A stretch of DNA of 57,303 nt from CAZTYW01 sp964617695 (GCA_964617695.1 CAZTYW010000005.1:1-57303); one strand, 5' to 3'; shown: positions 17,139 through 26,196, counted from the first letter of the stretch. The notes: generated from the letters alone by a model not told the origin. Numbers and translations: made by a program.

Positions 17139-17278
17139 TGTCATTCTGAGCGAAGCGAAGAATCTGGTACCGCTCAGGACAGGCTCCGCGAAGAATCCCA
17201 GAACCCCCGCTCCCTCAGAGTCGCCCGACGATCTGGGCCTTTAGATTCTTCCTCGCCTACGGCGATCTCAGAATGACA
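17139..17278. repeat. MITE-like element with 12-bp terminal inverted repeats
   Basis: TGTCATTCTGAG (17139-17150) is matched by its exact complement CTCAGAATGACA (17267-17278). An inner pair AGAATCT/AGATTCT lies at 17159-17165 and 17243-17249. Total length is ~140 bp with no transposase. Repeats of this sequence type are common in bacterial genomes and give false translations such as CHSERSEES. Confidence 0.75.
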
Positions 17279-17412
17279 TGGGCGTCATGATGACATCTGC
17301 GCCGGAACGGCAGGTGGGATTGTCGAAATGACCCCGCCCCTAGGTATTTGCAGCAGCAGTCACAAAGTGCTTACAATTACAGGGCGATATCGTTGTTGAG
17401 AGGTGGCTGTCT

Positions 17413-18336
17413 GTGAATCTCGCCGTTGACCTGGCTCCGACTCATCGGGTTGGCCTGCGCCTGAAGAACCCGGTTATGAATGCCTCCGGTACCTTCGGCT
17501 ATGGCACAGAGTACTCCGAGCTGGTTGACGTTCAGAGATTGGGCGCGGTTGTCTCCAAGGCAACCACGCTTGAGCCCAGGGAGGGGAATCCCCAACCTCG
17601 GTTGAGGGAGACGCCAGCCGGTCTGCTGAACTCCATAGGTCTGCAGAACATAGGCGTGGAGGCTGTGATCCGGGAAAAGGCGCCTGTTTGGGCGTCCTGG
17701 CAGGTGCCGGTGATCGTCAACATAGCCGGCGAGCGCGTTGAGGACTATGCCAGCCTGGCTTCCGAATTGGACGGCGTAGCCGGAGTCAGCGGGCTTGAGG
17801 TGAACATAAGTTGTCCCAACGTGGAAGCTGGCGGGATGGCGTTTGGCACCGATCCGCAGGCGGCTGCGGTGGTGACCAGGGCAGTGGTGTCGGCTACGTC
17901 ATTGCCAGTCACCGTCAAGCTCACTCCCAACGTCAAGGATATAGTTGAGATCGCCTTGGCGGTAAGCGAGGCTGGCGCTCACGCCGTCTGCCTGGTGAAT
18001 ACACTCAGAGGGATGTCCATCGATATCGCCGGCCGCAAGCCTGCGCTGGGCAATGTATGGGGCGGCCTGTCCGGCCCGGCAATAAGGCCGGTGGCTGTGT
18101 ACATGGTATTTCAGGTGGCCCGGGAGGTCAAGATACCCATCGTCGGTTGTGGCGGCATCACCTCTGCCGAAGATGCCCTGGAGTTCATAATGGCCGGGGC
18201 GTGTGCCGTTCAGGTCGGCACGTACCAGTTCGTGAGCCCGAAGGCTCTGGCGGATGTGCTGGACGGCATAGCTCAGTTTATGCAGAGAGAAGGAGTGGCG
18301 GAACTCTCTGAGCTTGTTGGCGCAGCACAGCGCTGA
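17413..18336 (+). CDS. pyrD: Dihydroorotate dehydrogenase, class 1B-like catalytic subunit
   Basis: 307 residues. It oxidises dihydroorotate to orotate in pyrimidine synthesis. Visible hallmarks are NPVMNASGTFGYG at the start, KATTLEPREGNPQPR, the catalytic-cysteine segment NISCPNVEAGGMAFG, VKLTPNV, VNTLRGMSID and the FMN-phosphate site GCGGITSAEDALEF followed by GACAVQVGT. The cysteine base places it in class 1. The class 1B enzymes normally work with PyrK, but no pyrK gene is adjacent. The start is GTG 17413 with GAGAGG upstream. It is followed after 56 bases by prfA. Confidence 0.95.
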   Translation: MNLAVDLAPTHRVGLRLKNPVMNASGTFGYGTEYSELVDVQRLGAVVSKATTLEPREGNPQPRLRETPAGLLNSIGLQNIGVEAVIREKAPVWASWQVPVIVNIAGERVEDYASLASELDGVAGVSGLEVNISCPNVEAGGMAFGTDPQAAAVVTRAVVSATSLPVTVKLTPNVKDIVEIALAVSEAGAHAVCLVNTLRGMSIDIAGRKPALGNVWGGLSGPAIRPVAVYMVFQVAREVKIPIVGCGGITSAEDALEFIMAGACAVQVGTYQFVSPKALADVLDGIAQFMQREGVAELSELVGAAQR

Positions 18337-18392
18337 CCCTCGGTCGGTTTTGGAGCCAGACAGCAACTTGATATAATCTAGCTGGAAGAACG

Positions 18393-19481
18393 ATGAACAA
18401 GAGCATGCTGGACAAGCTCGAGACTGCGGAACAGCGCTATGAGGAGCTGAACCGACTGATGGCGTCTGGTACCGAGGAGTGGCAGAGCCTGGGTCAGGAG
18501 CAGGCCTCTATCGAGCCGCTGGTCTCGAAATTCAGGCAGTACAAGGATACGTTGAAGGAACTGGAGGAAACAGAGCAGCTTCTGGGGGATAGCCTGGAAC
18601 CGGAGATGCTGGCTCTGGCCAGGCAGGAGTTGGAGACGTTAAAGAAGCGCCGCGATAGCCTCGAGCAAGACCTGCGGGTTTCTCTTCTGCCCGCGGATCC
18701 CAGCGGTAGCAAAGACGCCATTGTCGAGATACGGGCCGGCACCGGTGGGGAGGAGGCGGCGCTTTTTGCCGCTGACCTGTTCCGAATGTATATGCGATAT
18801 GCTCAGTTGAAAGGCTGGAAAGCAGAGATAATTGACAGCAGTCAGAGTGACCGGGGCGGTTTCAAGGAGATCATCTTCGAGGTGTCTGGCAAGAATGCCT
18901 TTGGAAGGCTGAAGCATGAACGCGGTGTCCACCGTGTGCAGCGCGTGCCTGTCACTGAGGCGGGAGGACGGATTCATACCTCTACAGCTACGGTGGCCGT
19001 TCTGCCGGAGGCAGAGGAGGTAGAGGTAGACATAAGGCCCGATGACTTGAGGATTGACATTTTTCACAGCGGCGGCCCCGGCGGACAGAATGTCAACAAG
19101 GTGGCTACTGCGGTTAGAATCTCCCACCTGCCGACCGGGATGGTGGTAGTCTGCCAGGATGACAGGTCGCAACTCAGGAATCGTAACAAGGCAATGGCAG
19201 TGCTCCGTGCCCGCCTTTTCGATATTGAGCAGCGGAAGCAGCAAGAGGAGATCAGTAGGGAGCGGCGCTCACAGGTCGGCGGTGCCGAGCGGGCGGAGAA
19301 GATCAGGACCTACAATTTCCCTCAGAATCGGATTACTGATCATCGTATCGGTCTGACTCTCCACAATCTCCCGGCTGTGCTCGAGGGAGAGCTTGATGAG
19401 ATTATCGATGCTCTGGCTTCCGACGAGAGGGCGAGACGGTGGGAGGAAGCGTTCGGGGAGTCTCAAGGCGACGATACTTAG
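18393..19481 (+). CDS. prfA: Peptide chain release factor 1
   Basis: 362 residues, the usual RF1 length (~360). The hydrolysis motif GGQ is at residues 230-232 within SGGPGGQNVNK. The stop-codon-reading tripeptide is PVT, within VQRVPVTEAGG, of the P-x-T type that marks RF1 (UAA/UAG) rather than RF2. It ends translation in the ribosome. The downstream gene prmC methylates the GGQ glutamine. The start is ATG 18393. No sign of the RF2-type programmed frameshift. Confidence 0.97.
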   Translation: MNKSMLDKLETAEQRYEELNRLMASGTEEWQSLGQEQASIEPLVSKFRQYKDTLKELEETEQLLGDSLEPEMLALARQELETLKKRRDSLEQDLRVSLLPADPSGSKDAIVEIRAGTGGEEAALFAADLFRMYMRYAQLKGWKAEIIDSSQSDRGGFKEIIFEVSGKNAFGRLKHERGVHRVQRVPVTEAGGRIHTSTATVAVLPEAEEVEVDIRPDDLRIDIFHSGGPGGQNVNKVATAVRISHLPTGMVVVCQDDRSQLRNRNKAMAVLRARLFDIEQRKQQEEISRERRSQVGGAERAEKIRTYNFPQNRITDHRIGLTLHNLPAVLEGELDEIIDALASDERARRWEEAFGESQGDDT

Positions 19482-19561
19482 GATTGCGGCTGATCTCATA
19501 GCCAGTTGTGTGGACGGGCAGGTCTGATGACCTGTCCCTGAGTTATTGATACCCTATTGGA

Positions 19562-20431
19562 GTGAATTGTCCGGTGACTCTAAGAGAAGCCCTTCGCAGA
19601 GCCGAGACTGAGATGGCCGGCCACGATATTCCCGATGCGGGCATCGAGGCCGAGTTGCTGATGATGCACTGTCTTGGAGTCGAGAAGGCTGAGCTGTACG
19701 GTGGTCTGCATCGGCCGTTGCCCTCCGCGGAGGCTGAGAGGTTCTGGGGTCTGGTGCAGCGGCGCCTGCGACACGAGCCCTCGGCGTACATACTGAAAGA
19801 GTGGCAGTTCTACGGAGTCGACCTGTTCGTTGATTCTCGGGTGCTCATACCGCGGCCGGAGAGTGAGCTTCTGGTAGATGCCGCGCTGGAGTACGTCAGT
19901 CGGCGGTTTGGGCGGGATGCGCCCTGTTCGATTGTTGATGTCGGCACTGGAAGCGGCGCCATGGCGATTGCTCTGGCCCTGCATCTGCCTCAGGCCAGGA
20001 TATTTGCCACCGACGTTTCGGCGCCGGCCCTGGAGGTTGCTCGAATAAACTGCGAGAGACACGGAGTCGGGGCACGGGTCTGTCTTCTGCACGGTGACAT
20101 GCTCCAGCCTGTTCCCGGGCCTGTGGATGTGGTGGTGGCCAATCTGCCTTATGTGACGGACTGCGAACTGACACAGCTTATGCCGGAAATAAGGGACTTT
20201 GAGCCCTTGACCGCTTTGTCCGGTGGTGCTGACGGACTGGACAAGGTGCGCCGGTTGCTGCCTGAGGTCGGCGGTAAGCTGGTGTCAGGGGGCCTGGCGT
20301 TGCTGGAGGTTGGTCAGGGGCAGGGGGTGGAGGTGGCAGGGTTTGCCCGGGGTCAGTTTCCCGACTGTCGGGTTGACGTCATACCCGACCTGGCAGGGAT
20401 CGATCGTGTAGTGAGAATACAACTGTTGTAG
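19562..20431 (+). CDS. prmC: Release factor glutamine N5-methyltransferase
   Basis: 289 residues with an N-terminal helical domain and a Rossmann methyltransferase domain. The SAM-binding motif is VDVGTGSGAMAIALAL. The glutamine-binding motif is NLPY in VVVANLPYV, a variant of the usual NPPY. It methylates the GGQ glutamine of RF1/RF2. Clustering directly after prfA supports the call. The start is GTG 19562; a second GTG four codons later is possible. Confidence 0.94.
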   Translation: MNCPVTLREALRRAETEMAGHDIPDAGIEAELLMMHCLGVEKAELYGGLHRPLPSAEAERFWGLVQRRLRHEPSAYILKEWQFYGVDLFVDSRVLIPRPESELLVDAALEYVSRRFGRDAPCSIVDVGTGSGAMAIALALHLPQARIFATDVSAPALEVARINCERHGVGARVCLLHGDMLQPVPGPVDVVVANLPYVTDCELTQLMPEIRDFEPLTALSGGADGLDKVRRLLPEVGGKLVSGGLALLEVGQGQGVEVAGFARGQFPDCRVDVIPDLAGIDRVVRIQLL

Positions 20432-20609
20432 GTGCCGTCTGCCTGGCAAAGCCGGTTGTCGCCGGGGCAACCTGTACTGTATGAGCAGCCCGGCAATGGT
20501 GACATCAAGCAGCGCTATTGGTGCCGGACGTGTGGTTGGTCTGACCAGGCCAAAGTCGACTCTGGAACGTGAATAGGACAGTGTCAACACAACGAAGGAG
20601 GTACTGAAC

Positions 20610-21386
20610 GTGGGTAAGCTGGACGGCAAAGTTGCCTTGATTACCGGGTCCGCTACGGGAATAGGGCGGGCTACTGCACTTCTTTTCGCCAGGGAAGGTG
20701 CGAAGGTGGTGGTGGCCGACTACGCCCCTGATGAGGGGAAAGAGACGGTGAGAATGATCAGAGACGCCGGCAGCGAGGCTATCTTCGTTGAGGCCGACGT
20801 CCGCCGGGCGGACGATGTGAAGAAGATGATCAGGATGGCTGTGGATACTTGCGGCCGAATCGATGTTCTCTATAACAATGCCGGTATCATGGGCAGGTGG
20901 ATATTCACCGGGGACCTTGACGAGCAAGAGTTTGACGACATCGTGGCTACAAACCTGAGGGGGGTGTTCCTCGGGTGCAAGTACGTTCTCCCGGTGATGC
21001 TTGACCAGGGGGGCGGTGTCATTATCAACACTGCGTCCACAGCGGGCCTCATTGGGTTACCCGGTCTGCCGGGCTATTGCGCCTCCAAAGCGGGCGTCAT
21101 CCAGCTTACCAAGACAGCGGCGCTGGAGTATGCCGACAAGAATATCAGGGTCAACTGCATCTGTCCGGGTGGCATAAAGACGAGGATGTCCGAGCCGGAA
21201 CCGACCGGCACGGAGCCGGCTTTCAGGCAGTCCCAGCCTATGCGTCGGTTCGGCCTTCCCGAGGAAGTGTCTCAGGCTGCGCTCTACCTGGCGTGTGATG
21301 ACTCTTCATTTGTCAGCGGTGCGGCTCTGGTAGTCGATGGCGGCTGGACAAGCGGCATACCCAAAGCTCGCCCCAAGAAGCAGTAG
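20610..21386 (+). CDS. SDR-family oxidoreductase
   Basis: 258-residue classical short-chain dehydrogenase: TGSATGIG at 12-19, NNAG at 89-92, Ser143, Tyr156, Lys160. An acidic residue follows strand 2 (VVVADYAP), suggesting NAD preference. The start is GTG 20610 behind AAGGAGGT, a strong ribosome-binding site. It differs from the three tandem SDRs at 4339-7351 in length and in lacking their G-rich insert and C-terminal tail. It stands alone, convergent with the next gene; the substrate is unknown. Confidence 0.9.
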   Translation: MGKLDGKVALITGSATGIGRATALLFAREGAKVVVADYAPDEGKETVRMIRDAGSEAIFVEADVRRADDVKKMIRMAVDTCGRIDVLYNNAGIMGRWIFTGDLDEQEFDDIVATNLRGVFLGCKYVLPVMLDQGGGVIINTASTAGLIGLPGLPGYCASKAGVIQLTKTAALEYADKNIRVNCICPGGIKTRMSEPEPTGTEPAFRQSQPMRRFGLPEEVSQAALYLACDDSSFVSGAALVVDGGWTSGIPKARPKKQ

Positions 21387-21453
21387 CTACTCGGCGACAG
21401 GTGTGGCCGGTCCCTGGCTGAGTTGCGGAGGAAGATAGCAGGGGCCGTCGGGG

Positions 21454-22098
21454 TCAGCTCTTTGCCCCCTCGGCGCTGTCGCCCTGGCCCTGGGCTTCCC
21501 GGTCTCTGACCCAACGTTTGAGCTCGTCCAGGCCTGGTGGGGCGACGTAGAACACCTGTATGTCCAGCGGAAACTGGACCTGGTGCCCTTCTCTCATGAG
21601 CAGGATGCCCATCTGCCCGTTCTGCAGCGTTTCGTCTATTTGCCTGGCGATGTGCTCGTTTCTCTTCTTTCGGGCCTCTGTATACGATTCGTAGACCGTG
21701 CTGATTGCCTTATGGCTTTGCAGTCCGACCGCCAGGCATTTGCTCCAGTCCATGAACTCCGCCAGCAATTGAGCGTCCTCAATCGGCTGAAGCTCAGCCC
21801 CTTTCTCCAGCCTCACCCTGGCAATCTGGTAGCTTCCGATGTTTAGTTCCTCAAGAGCTTTGGCGCCATCTTCGCCGCCGACCGGGACGAGCTCGTGGTA
21901 CACCCGCTGCACGCTGCCGAGTTTGAGTTCCAGGTTGGACACATGAGCCTCCACTTGCTCCCAATAACTGTTGACTCTCTCAAGTAGATCGGCCTGGGGC
22001 TCCCTGGGCGCAAACACAAGGGGCACGAAGAGTAGCTTCCTGTCCGCCCTGTAGTCTTCAACAGGTGGCTTCTCTATTCTACCGAGTTCTTCCGACAT
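21454..22098 (-). CDS. Uncharacterised protein A of a two-gene unit
   Basis: 214 residues; family not recognised. It appears soluble: no signal peptide or membrane segment. The middle is rich in charged helix-forming residues (ARKKRNEHIARQIDETLQNG, ~138-157), suggesting a helical or coiled section. A proline-containing strand (VFYVAPPGLDELKRW) follows, and the C-terminal tail is acidic and glycine-rich. The start is ATG 22098 with AGGTGA upstream. It begins 29 bases after the stop of protein B, so the pair is probably an operon and may form a complex. Confidence 0.75.
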   Translation of the reverse strand: MSEELGRIEKPPVEDYRADRKLLFVPLVFAPREPQADLLERVNSYWEQVEAHVSNLELKLGSVQRVYHELVPVGGEDGAKALEELNIGSYQIARVRLEKGAELQPIEDAQLLAEFMDWSKCLAVGLQSHKAISTVYESYTEARKKRNEHIARQIDETLQNGQMGILLMREGHQVQFPLDIQVFYVAPPGLDELKRWVRDREAQGQGDSAEGAKS

Positions 22099-22127
22099 CC
22101 TGTTTCACCTGGAACTGATTGCCACGT

Positions 22128-22955
22128 TTACATCCCGAACGGCCTTTGCCTCTTGTAGCGGAGATAGTGCTCGGAGATGAAGTTGATGGGCTTCTTGGCC
22201 GTGTTGAAGTTTTCATGGAGGAGCCGCAAGGCCTCCGACAGCTCGGACCCTCTGGCCGCTTCGTGCTCTGCTGCCAGTTTGTAGAATCTGACGCCTTCCT
22301 CTTCGTAGTCTTCCGCGCTCCTTCTCACTCGCCCGGCGATTCTGGGCCTCGTTTCACCTGACGACGGGTAGCTGTAGTCGAGATAGGTGTACTCAGGGAA
22401 CAGGCCGAGGATGAAGAGGCAGACATCCCCTATTCTCTTGTAGAAACTGAACCTGTGTTCCTCGTCGACGGCCTGACACAACCTGTTCAGACAGTCAATG
22501 TCCATGTCGTTGAAGCTGATCTTTCGCCAGATTCCGGCTCTCACCCTGAGCGGGATCGTATAGCTCTCGATCTTGGTAAAGGAGGACAGCATTTCGGCCA
22601 GGTATCTTAGAATTGCCTTGTTTCCCAGGAGACTGACGACCTCCGTGGTGTCGAAGACGGGTATTCTCTGGCTGGCGGTTCTCTCCACCGTGTAGGTTTG
22701 ATGCCCCAGTTCCTTCAAAGTCTTCCTGAGCAGGACCTCGAACAGAAGCCTTGGGGTGATGCTGGCCATGATGCCCTCTTCGCCCATAAGCATGATCCGC
22801 TGGAACAGTCTTTCGGTTTCCTGGTCCAGCATGCCCTCGATGATGGAGGGATCACCCTTTATGGTGCCTATCTTGGGCATGAGTTGAGGGTCCACAGTGT
22901 CAACCAGAAACACGATGTCGCCTTCTGAGAGTCCTGACAACTGTCGCTCCGCCAT
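22128..22955 (-). CDS. Uncharacterised protein B of a two-gene unit
   Basis: 275 residues; family not recognised. It appears soluble and mostly helical. Distinct stretches are the acidic start SGLSEGDIVFLVDTVD, the patch VERTASQRIPVFDTTEVVSL, a hydrophobic helix GDVCLFILGLFPEYTYLDY (~190-208), and a basic C-terminus ending in YLRYKRQRPFGM. The start is ATG 22955; the ribosome-binding site (AAGGGCGG) is mediocre. It is the first gene of the unit with protein A. Confidence 0.75.
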   Translation of the reverse strand: MAERQLSGLSEGDIVFLVDTVDPQLMPKIGTIKGDPSIIEGMLDQETERLFQRIMLMGEEGIMASITPRLLFEVLLRKTLKELGHQTYTVERTASQRIPVFDTTEVVSLLGNKAILRYLAEMLSSFTKIESYTIPLRVRAGIWRKISFNDMDIDCLNRLCQAVDEEHRFSFYKRIGDVCLFILGLFPEYTYLDYSYPSSGETRPRIAGRVRRSAEDYEEEGVRFYKLAAEHEAARGSELSEALRLLHENFNTAKKPINFISEHYLRYKRQRPFGM

Positions 22956-23309
22956 ATACTGTCAACCGCCCTTCTCGTCTGTGGCTCGTCGACGGCCGCA
23001 AGCTGTCATGCTATTGCATGTCCCCCGGCCCGGTCTGGTCGATGGCCTTGCACGTCGTCCGCTGCTTCCGATTCTATCACAGACCCCTGGGCGCGGGTAG
23101 CTCGCCCAACCGGTGCGGTCTCACGGCATTAGATTGCATGGATTTTGCCTGGCGTGCGGGTTTGCCGGGGCGCTGTACAGACGTTGCGGCCGGTCGAAGC
23201 TCGGCCCGGATCCAAGACGGCGGAAACCTGAAGCCAAATTGGACGTCCAGCGCGCATCTGATAAACTTGCAGGCGAATCTGCTTCGAACCCGTCCCTGGG
23301 AGGTGGCAC
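22956..23309. other. Intergenic region, nothing recognised
   Basis: 354 bases between the divergent starts of protein B and the nitroreductase. It must hold both promoters, but no clear boxes could be picked. Open frames here overlap each other on both strands and look random. Confidence 0.6.
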
Positions 23310-23810
23310 ATGGACGCAATACAGGCCATAAGGGAAAGAAGGAGCGTCAGGAGGTATCAGTCCAGGGCTGTTCCAGAGGAGAAGTTGGACCGAATCCTGG
23401 AGGCTGGCCGCTGGGCTCCCTCTGCGAGCAACCGTCAACCCTGGAAGTTCGTGCTGATACGGGATGATAAGGTCAGGAACGAGCTGGCCAGGGTCGCAAC
23501 CTACGGCAGTTTCCTGGCTCAGGCGCCGGTTGCCATTGCTGTAGTTGTTGATCCACTGGGTTCGACTCACCCGGTGGAGGATGGTGCGGCCGCAACGCAG
23601 AACATGCTACTGGCTGCTCACGCGTTGGGTCTGGGCACGTGCTGGGTTGGCTCATATGGTTCTGTCTATGAAGAGAGTGCCAGGGAGATACTGGGAATAC
23701 CCCAAGATAGAAGGCTGCTCTCGCTCATTGCTGTGGGCTATCCGGCTGAGTCGCCCCGATCGAGCAGGTTGGACCTCAGCAGGCTGGTGTGCCATGATCG
23801 GTATGCCTGA
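23310..23810 (+). CDS. Nitroreductase-family flavoprotein
   Basis: 166 residues. FMN-binding motifs of the nitroreductase family: the start AIRERRSVRRYQSRAVPEEK, APSASNRQPWKFVLI, and GLGTCWVGSYG. It reduces nitroaromatics, quinones or flavins with NAD(P)H in the family generally; the physiological substrate is unknown. The start is ATG 23310 with GGAGGT upstream. It is short, like the minimal members of the family. Confidence 0.9.
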   Translation: MDAIQAIRERRSVRRYQSRAVPEEKLDRILEAGRWAPSASNRQPWKFVLIRDDKVRNELARVATYGSFLAQAPVAIAVVVDPLGSTHPVEDGAAATQNMLLAAHALGLGTCWVGSYGSVYEESAREILGIPQDRRLLSLIAVGYPAESPRSSRLDLSRLVCHDRYA

Positions 23811-24288
23811 AGCTTGTGGCAGGTTCTTGTGCTTCCCCTGCGATAATGCGCCTGCGCAGCCTGGGTGCCGCGTATGATTAAGACGGTTTCGACTGGTTGG
23901 CCCACGATGTAGACCGCAGGTCGTTGCAGTTCCGTGAGGCTGGTTGACTACTTGTCCTGAGAGTTCTATCATTGCCGCGAGGGAACAGTTCGTAGGGGAC
24001 CGCTGACGAGCGGCGGCGGTGGGGGGTCTGCCACCAGTGGCGCAGTAAATCCGGCACAAGACATACTGTCTTCTGCACTTGATCTCCTTGGACGCTCTTC
24101 TAGTCTGGAATACGACCGGCTTGGCGGCGCGCTGGCGCTGATGGCGGTCTCCGTAGCGGAATCGGCTTGCTGCCGAGACAGGCGGTCGGACTGGGACTTG
24201 AGCGCAGAGCCTGAGCAAGCGCCGGTTTCAGCCACGGCAGCCCGTCCATTCCTGGCTAAGGGCCCACCCCTGGCATCAGCCAACCGAC
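23811..24288. other. Intergenic region, nothing recognised
   Basis: 478 bases between two converging genes. Long open frames on the minus strand overlap one another and lack ribosome-binding sites. No RNA gene or terminator was recognised. It is GC-rich with several short inverted repeats. Confidence 0.5.
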
Positions 24289-25125
24289 TCAGTCTGACGC
24301 GCCAGCATGGTCCAGTTCATCCAGATCGAATCTCATGCCGTCCCGGGCTGCAATGACCCGAACGCCGGTCTGGTCTGACAGTCGCCTGGCTACCTCCCAG
24401 GGCCTGGCTCGCCACATGGTCATCCCGAAGTGGTTCAGGATGGCTACCTTCGGCCTGAGATTGCCGATGATCTCGCCTGCCTCCGGCGCAGACAGGTGGT
24501 CGAAGGGGCCTCCGGGCTCCAGCCTGACCACGTTGACAATGAGGAGGTCAGCTTTGTATAGCTGACACAGGCGGTCGAAGTAGCGCGTGTCCACAAGACA
24601 TGAGATGGTGTGTCTCCCGGTGTTGAAGACGATCCCGTACGTCTCCACGGGGTGGATGTGTTTGAGCGGGGTTTGAAAAGTGATGTTGTCGACCCGGTAG
24701 CTTCCCCCTTCTTTGATGACCTCTACGCGGTCAAGGTACGGGCGCAGGTAGCCGAGGACAACCGGGTCGTCCTCCAGGGCATCCCTTGGGGCAAAGAGGA
24801 CGCCTCTCCTGCGCAGGCCGCCATCGGTCATGGCCTCGATCATGATGTTGACATCCCCGGAGTGATCGAGGTGCTTGTGGGACAGGATTATGGCTTTCAG
24901 CTTGGACGCCTTGAGTTTCCGTTTGGCAGCCTGGACCAGGGTTCCAGGCCCGGGGTCGAGCAGCACTTCGGTGCCACCGAAATCGAACCAGAGTCCTCCC
25001 GAGGCAAGGATCTGGTTCGCCACCATTACGCGGGCGCCGGCGGTTCCCAGGAAGGTGATGCTTTGGCTCGCTTGGTTCAATGCCTGTTCCTGTGGTGAAT
25101 CATCCCTTGCTGTATTATAGTACAT
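24289..25125 (-). CDS. MBL-fold metallo-hydrolase
   Basis: Metallo-beta-lactamase-fold hydrolase of ~278 residues. The zinc motif HxHxDH is LSHKHLDHSG (H83, H85, D87, H88 from this start). Earlier, ITFLGTAGAR and LLDPGPGTL are the first strands. It resembles ribonuclease Z-like or AHL-lactonase-like single-domain hydrolases; the substrate is unknown. The start is uncertain: ATG 25125, or TTG 25080 with AGGA upstream, which would start right at the conserved fold. The gene is divergent from the rtcA-like gene, with only 21 bases between the two start codons if 25125 is used, which favours the later start. Confidence 0.85.
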   Translation of the reverse strand: MYYNTARDDSPQEQALNQASQSITFLGTAGARVMVANQILASGGLWFDFGGTEVLLDPGPGTLVQAAKRKLKASKLKAIILSHKHLDHSGDVNIMIEAMTDGGLRRRGVLFAPRDALEDDPVVLGYLRPYLDRVEVIKEGGSYRVDNITFQTPLKHIHPVETYGIVFNTGRHTISCLVDTRYFDRLCQLYKADLLIVNVVRLEPGGPFDHLSAPEAGEIIGNLRPKVAILNHFGMTMWRARPWEVARRLSDQTGVRVIAARDGMRFDLDELDHAGASD

Positions 25126-25146
25126 GGCTATCCTGGTTCGGGTCCC

Positions 25147-26196
25147 ATGATCAGTATCGACGGTGCGGCGAAATCGGGTTCTGGCACTATTCTGCGCCTG
25201 GCTGTGGCTCTGTCCAGCCTGTTGGGCGAGGAACTGCATGTCTGGAATATACGGGCGGGCAGGGACAAGCCTGGGCTCAGGCCCCAGCATGTGCAGGTTG
25301 TCTTGGCCTGCGCGCGAGTTTGTGGAGGCACTGCCGAAAAAGTGAGTGTGGGGTCAAAAGAGGTATTCTACAGGCCCGGCAAGCACATCAGCGGAGGCTC
25401 GTATGCATGGGACATAGGAAGCGCCGGCTCGACTACCATGCTAGCCATGAACCTGATGCTGCTGGGGTGCTTTGCTGATGAGACGTTTACCTGCAGGATC
25501 TCGGGAGGACTGTTCCAGGATTTCGCGCCCACGGCCTATCACACGCAGTACGTGCTGATTCCCACGCTAAGCAAGATGGGCGTAAATGCCAGGCTCAAGG
25601 TGAAGCAAGCCGGGTACGTGCCGCAGGGTGGGGGTGTTGTTGAGTTGCAGGTAGAACCGCTCGCAGCAAGCCTCGCCCCGCTGGTGCTTGCTGAGCAGGG
25701 CAAGTTGAGGAGGATTGAAGGCATTGCTCTGTCCTCTCATCTCAGAGAGCAGAAAGTGAGCCACAGGATGGCTGACGAGTGCCACAAGCGACTCGGAGAT
25801 AAGGCACTCAATGCCAGCATAGAGAAGAGATATGATACCAAGGCCAGCCAGAAAGGGGCCGCCCTGAGTGTGTGGGCTCAGACCGATACGGGATGCATCA
25901 TCGGTTCCGACAGGGCGGGTACGCCGGGCAGGAGTTCAGAAGAGATCGGTCGGTACGTTGCACGCAATCTGCTCCAGGAATTGAAGAGTGGTGCGTGCGT
26001 GGATAGATACCTGGCGGACCAGCTGGTTCCTTACTGTGCTCTAGGTAGCGGGGTGAGCCGGTACGTCATCTCACACATGACAGACCACGTGGAGACGAAT
26101 CTCTGGCTGGTCGACAAGGTTCTTGGCGCACGGACGGCCGTGAAGGACAACGTGGTGGAGATACAGGGGATAGGCTTGGCGCCAACCCGGTGCTGA
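25147..26196 (+). CDS. rtcA: RNA 3'-terminal phosphate cyclase-like protein (RtcA family)
   Basis: 349 residues, the RtcA length. In characterised members RtcA converts RNA 3'-phosphate to 2',3'-cyclic phosphate using ATP, via an adenylated histidine. RAGRDKPGLRPQH, FYRPGKHISGG, IGSAGSTTM, GYVPQGGGVVE and YLADQLVPYCALG are family blocks. The active-site histidine corresponds to His314 in DHVETNLWLVD. The N-terminal loop reads AAKSGSGTILR instead of the usual EGGGQILR, a change in a nucleotide-binding element. No RtcB ligase gene is nearby. The start is ATG 25147, with an AT-rich TATTAT stretch upstream. Confidence 0.85.
   Translation: MISIDGAAKSGSGTILRLAVALSSLLGEELHVWNIRAGRDKPGLRPQHVQVVLACARVCGGTAEKVSVGSKEVFYRPGKHISGGSYAWDIGSAGSTTMLAMNLMLLGCFADETFTCRISGGLFQDFAPTAYHTQYVLIPTLSKMGVNARLKVKQAGYVPQGGGVVELQVEPLAASLAPLVLAEQGKLRRIEGIALSSHLREQKVSHRMADECHKRLGDKALNASIEKRYDTKASQKGAALSVWAQTDTGCIIGSDRAGTPGRSSEEIGRYVARNLLQELKSGACVDRYLADQLVPYCALGSGVSRYVISHMTDHVETNLWLVDKVLGARTAVKDNVVEIQGIGLAPTRC

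Larger units (their letters stand above)
16755..17412. other. Intergenic region with inverted repeats
   Basis: No convincing gene. It contains an 8-bp-stem inverted repeat (17024-17044) and a MITE-like element (17139-17278), then a short leader to pyrD. The small open frame here is a by-product of the repeat. Confidence 0.7.

Noticed and set aside
17043..17276. 77-aa open frame containing CHSERSEES
   Set aside because: Translation of the MITE-like repeat, a well-known false protein.
23652..24218. 188-aa minus-strand open frame over the nitroreductase end and the gap
   Set aside because: Overlaps a real gene on the other strand; Arg/Ser/Pro-rich and without a ribosome-binding site.
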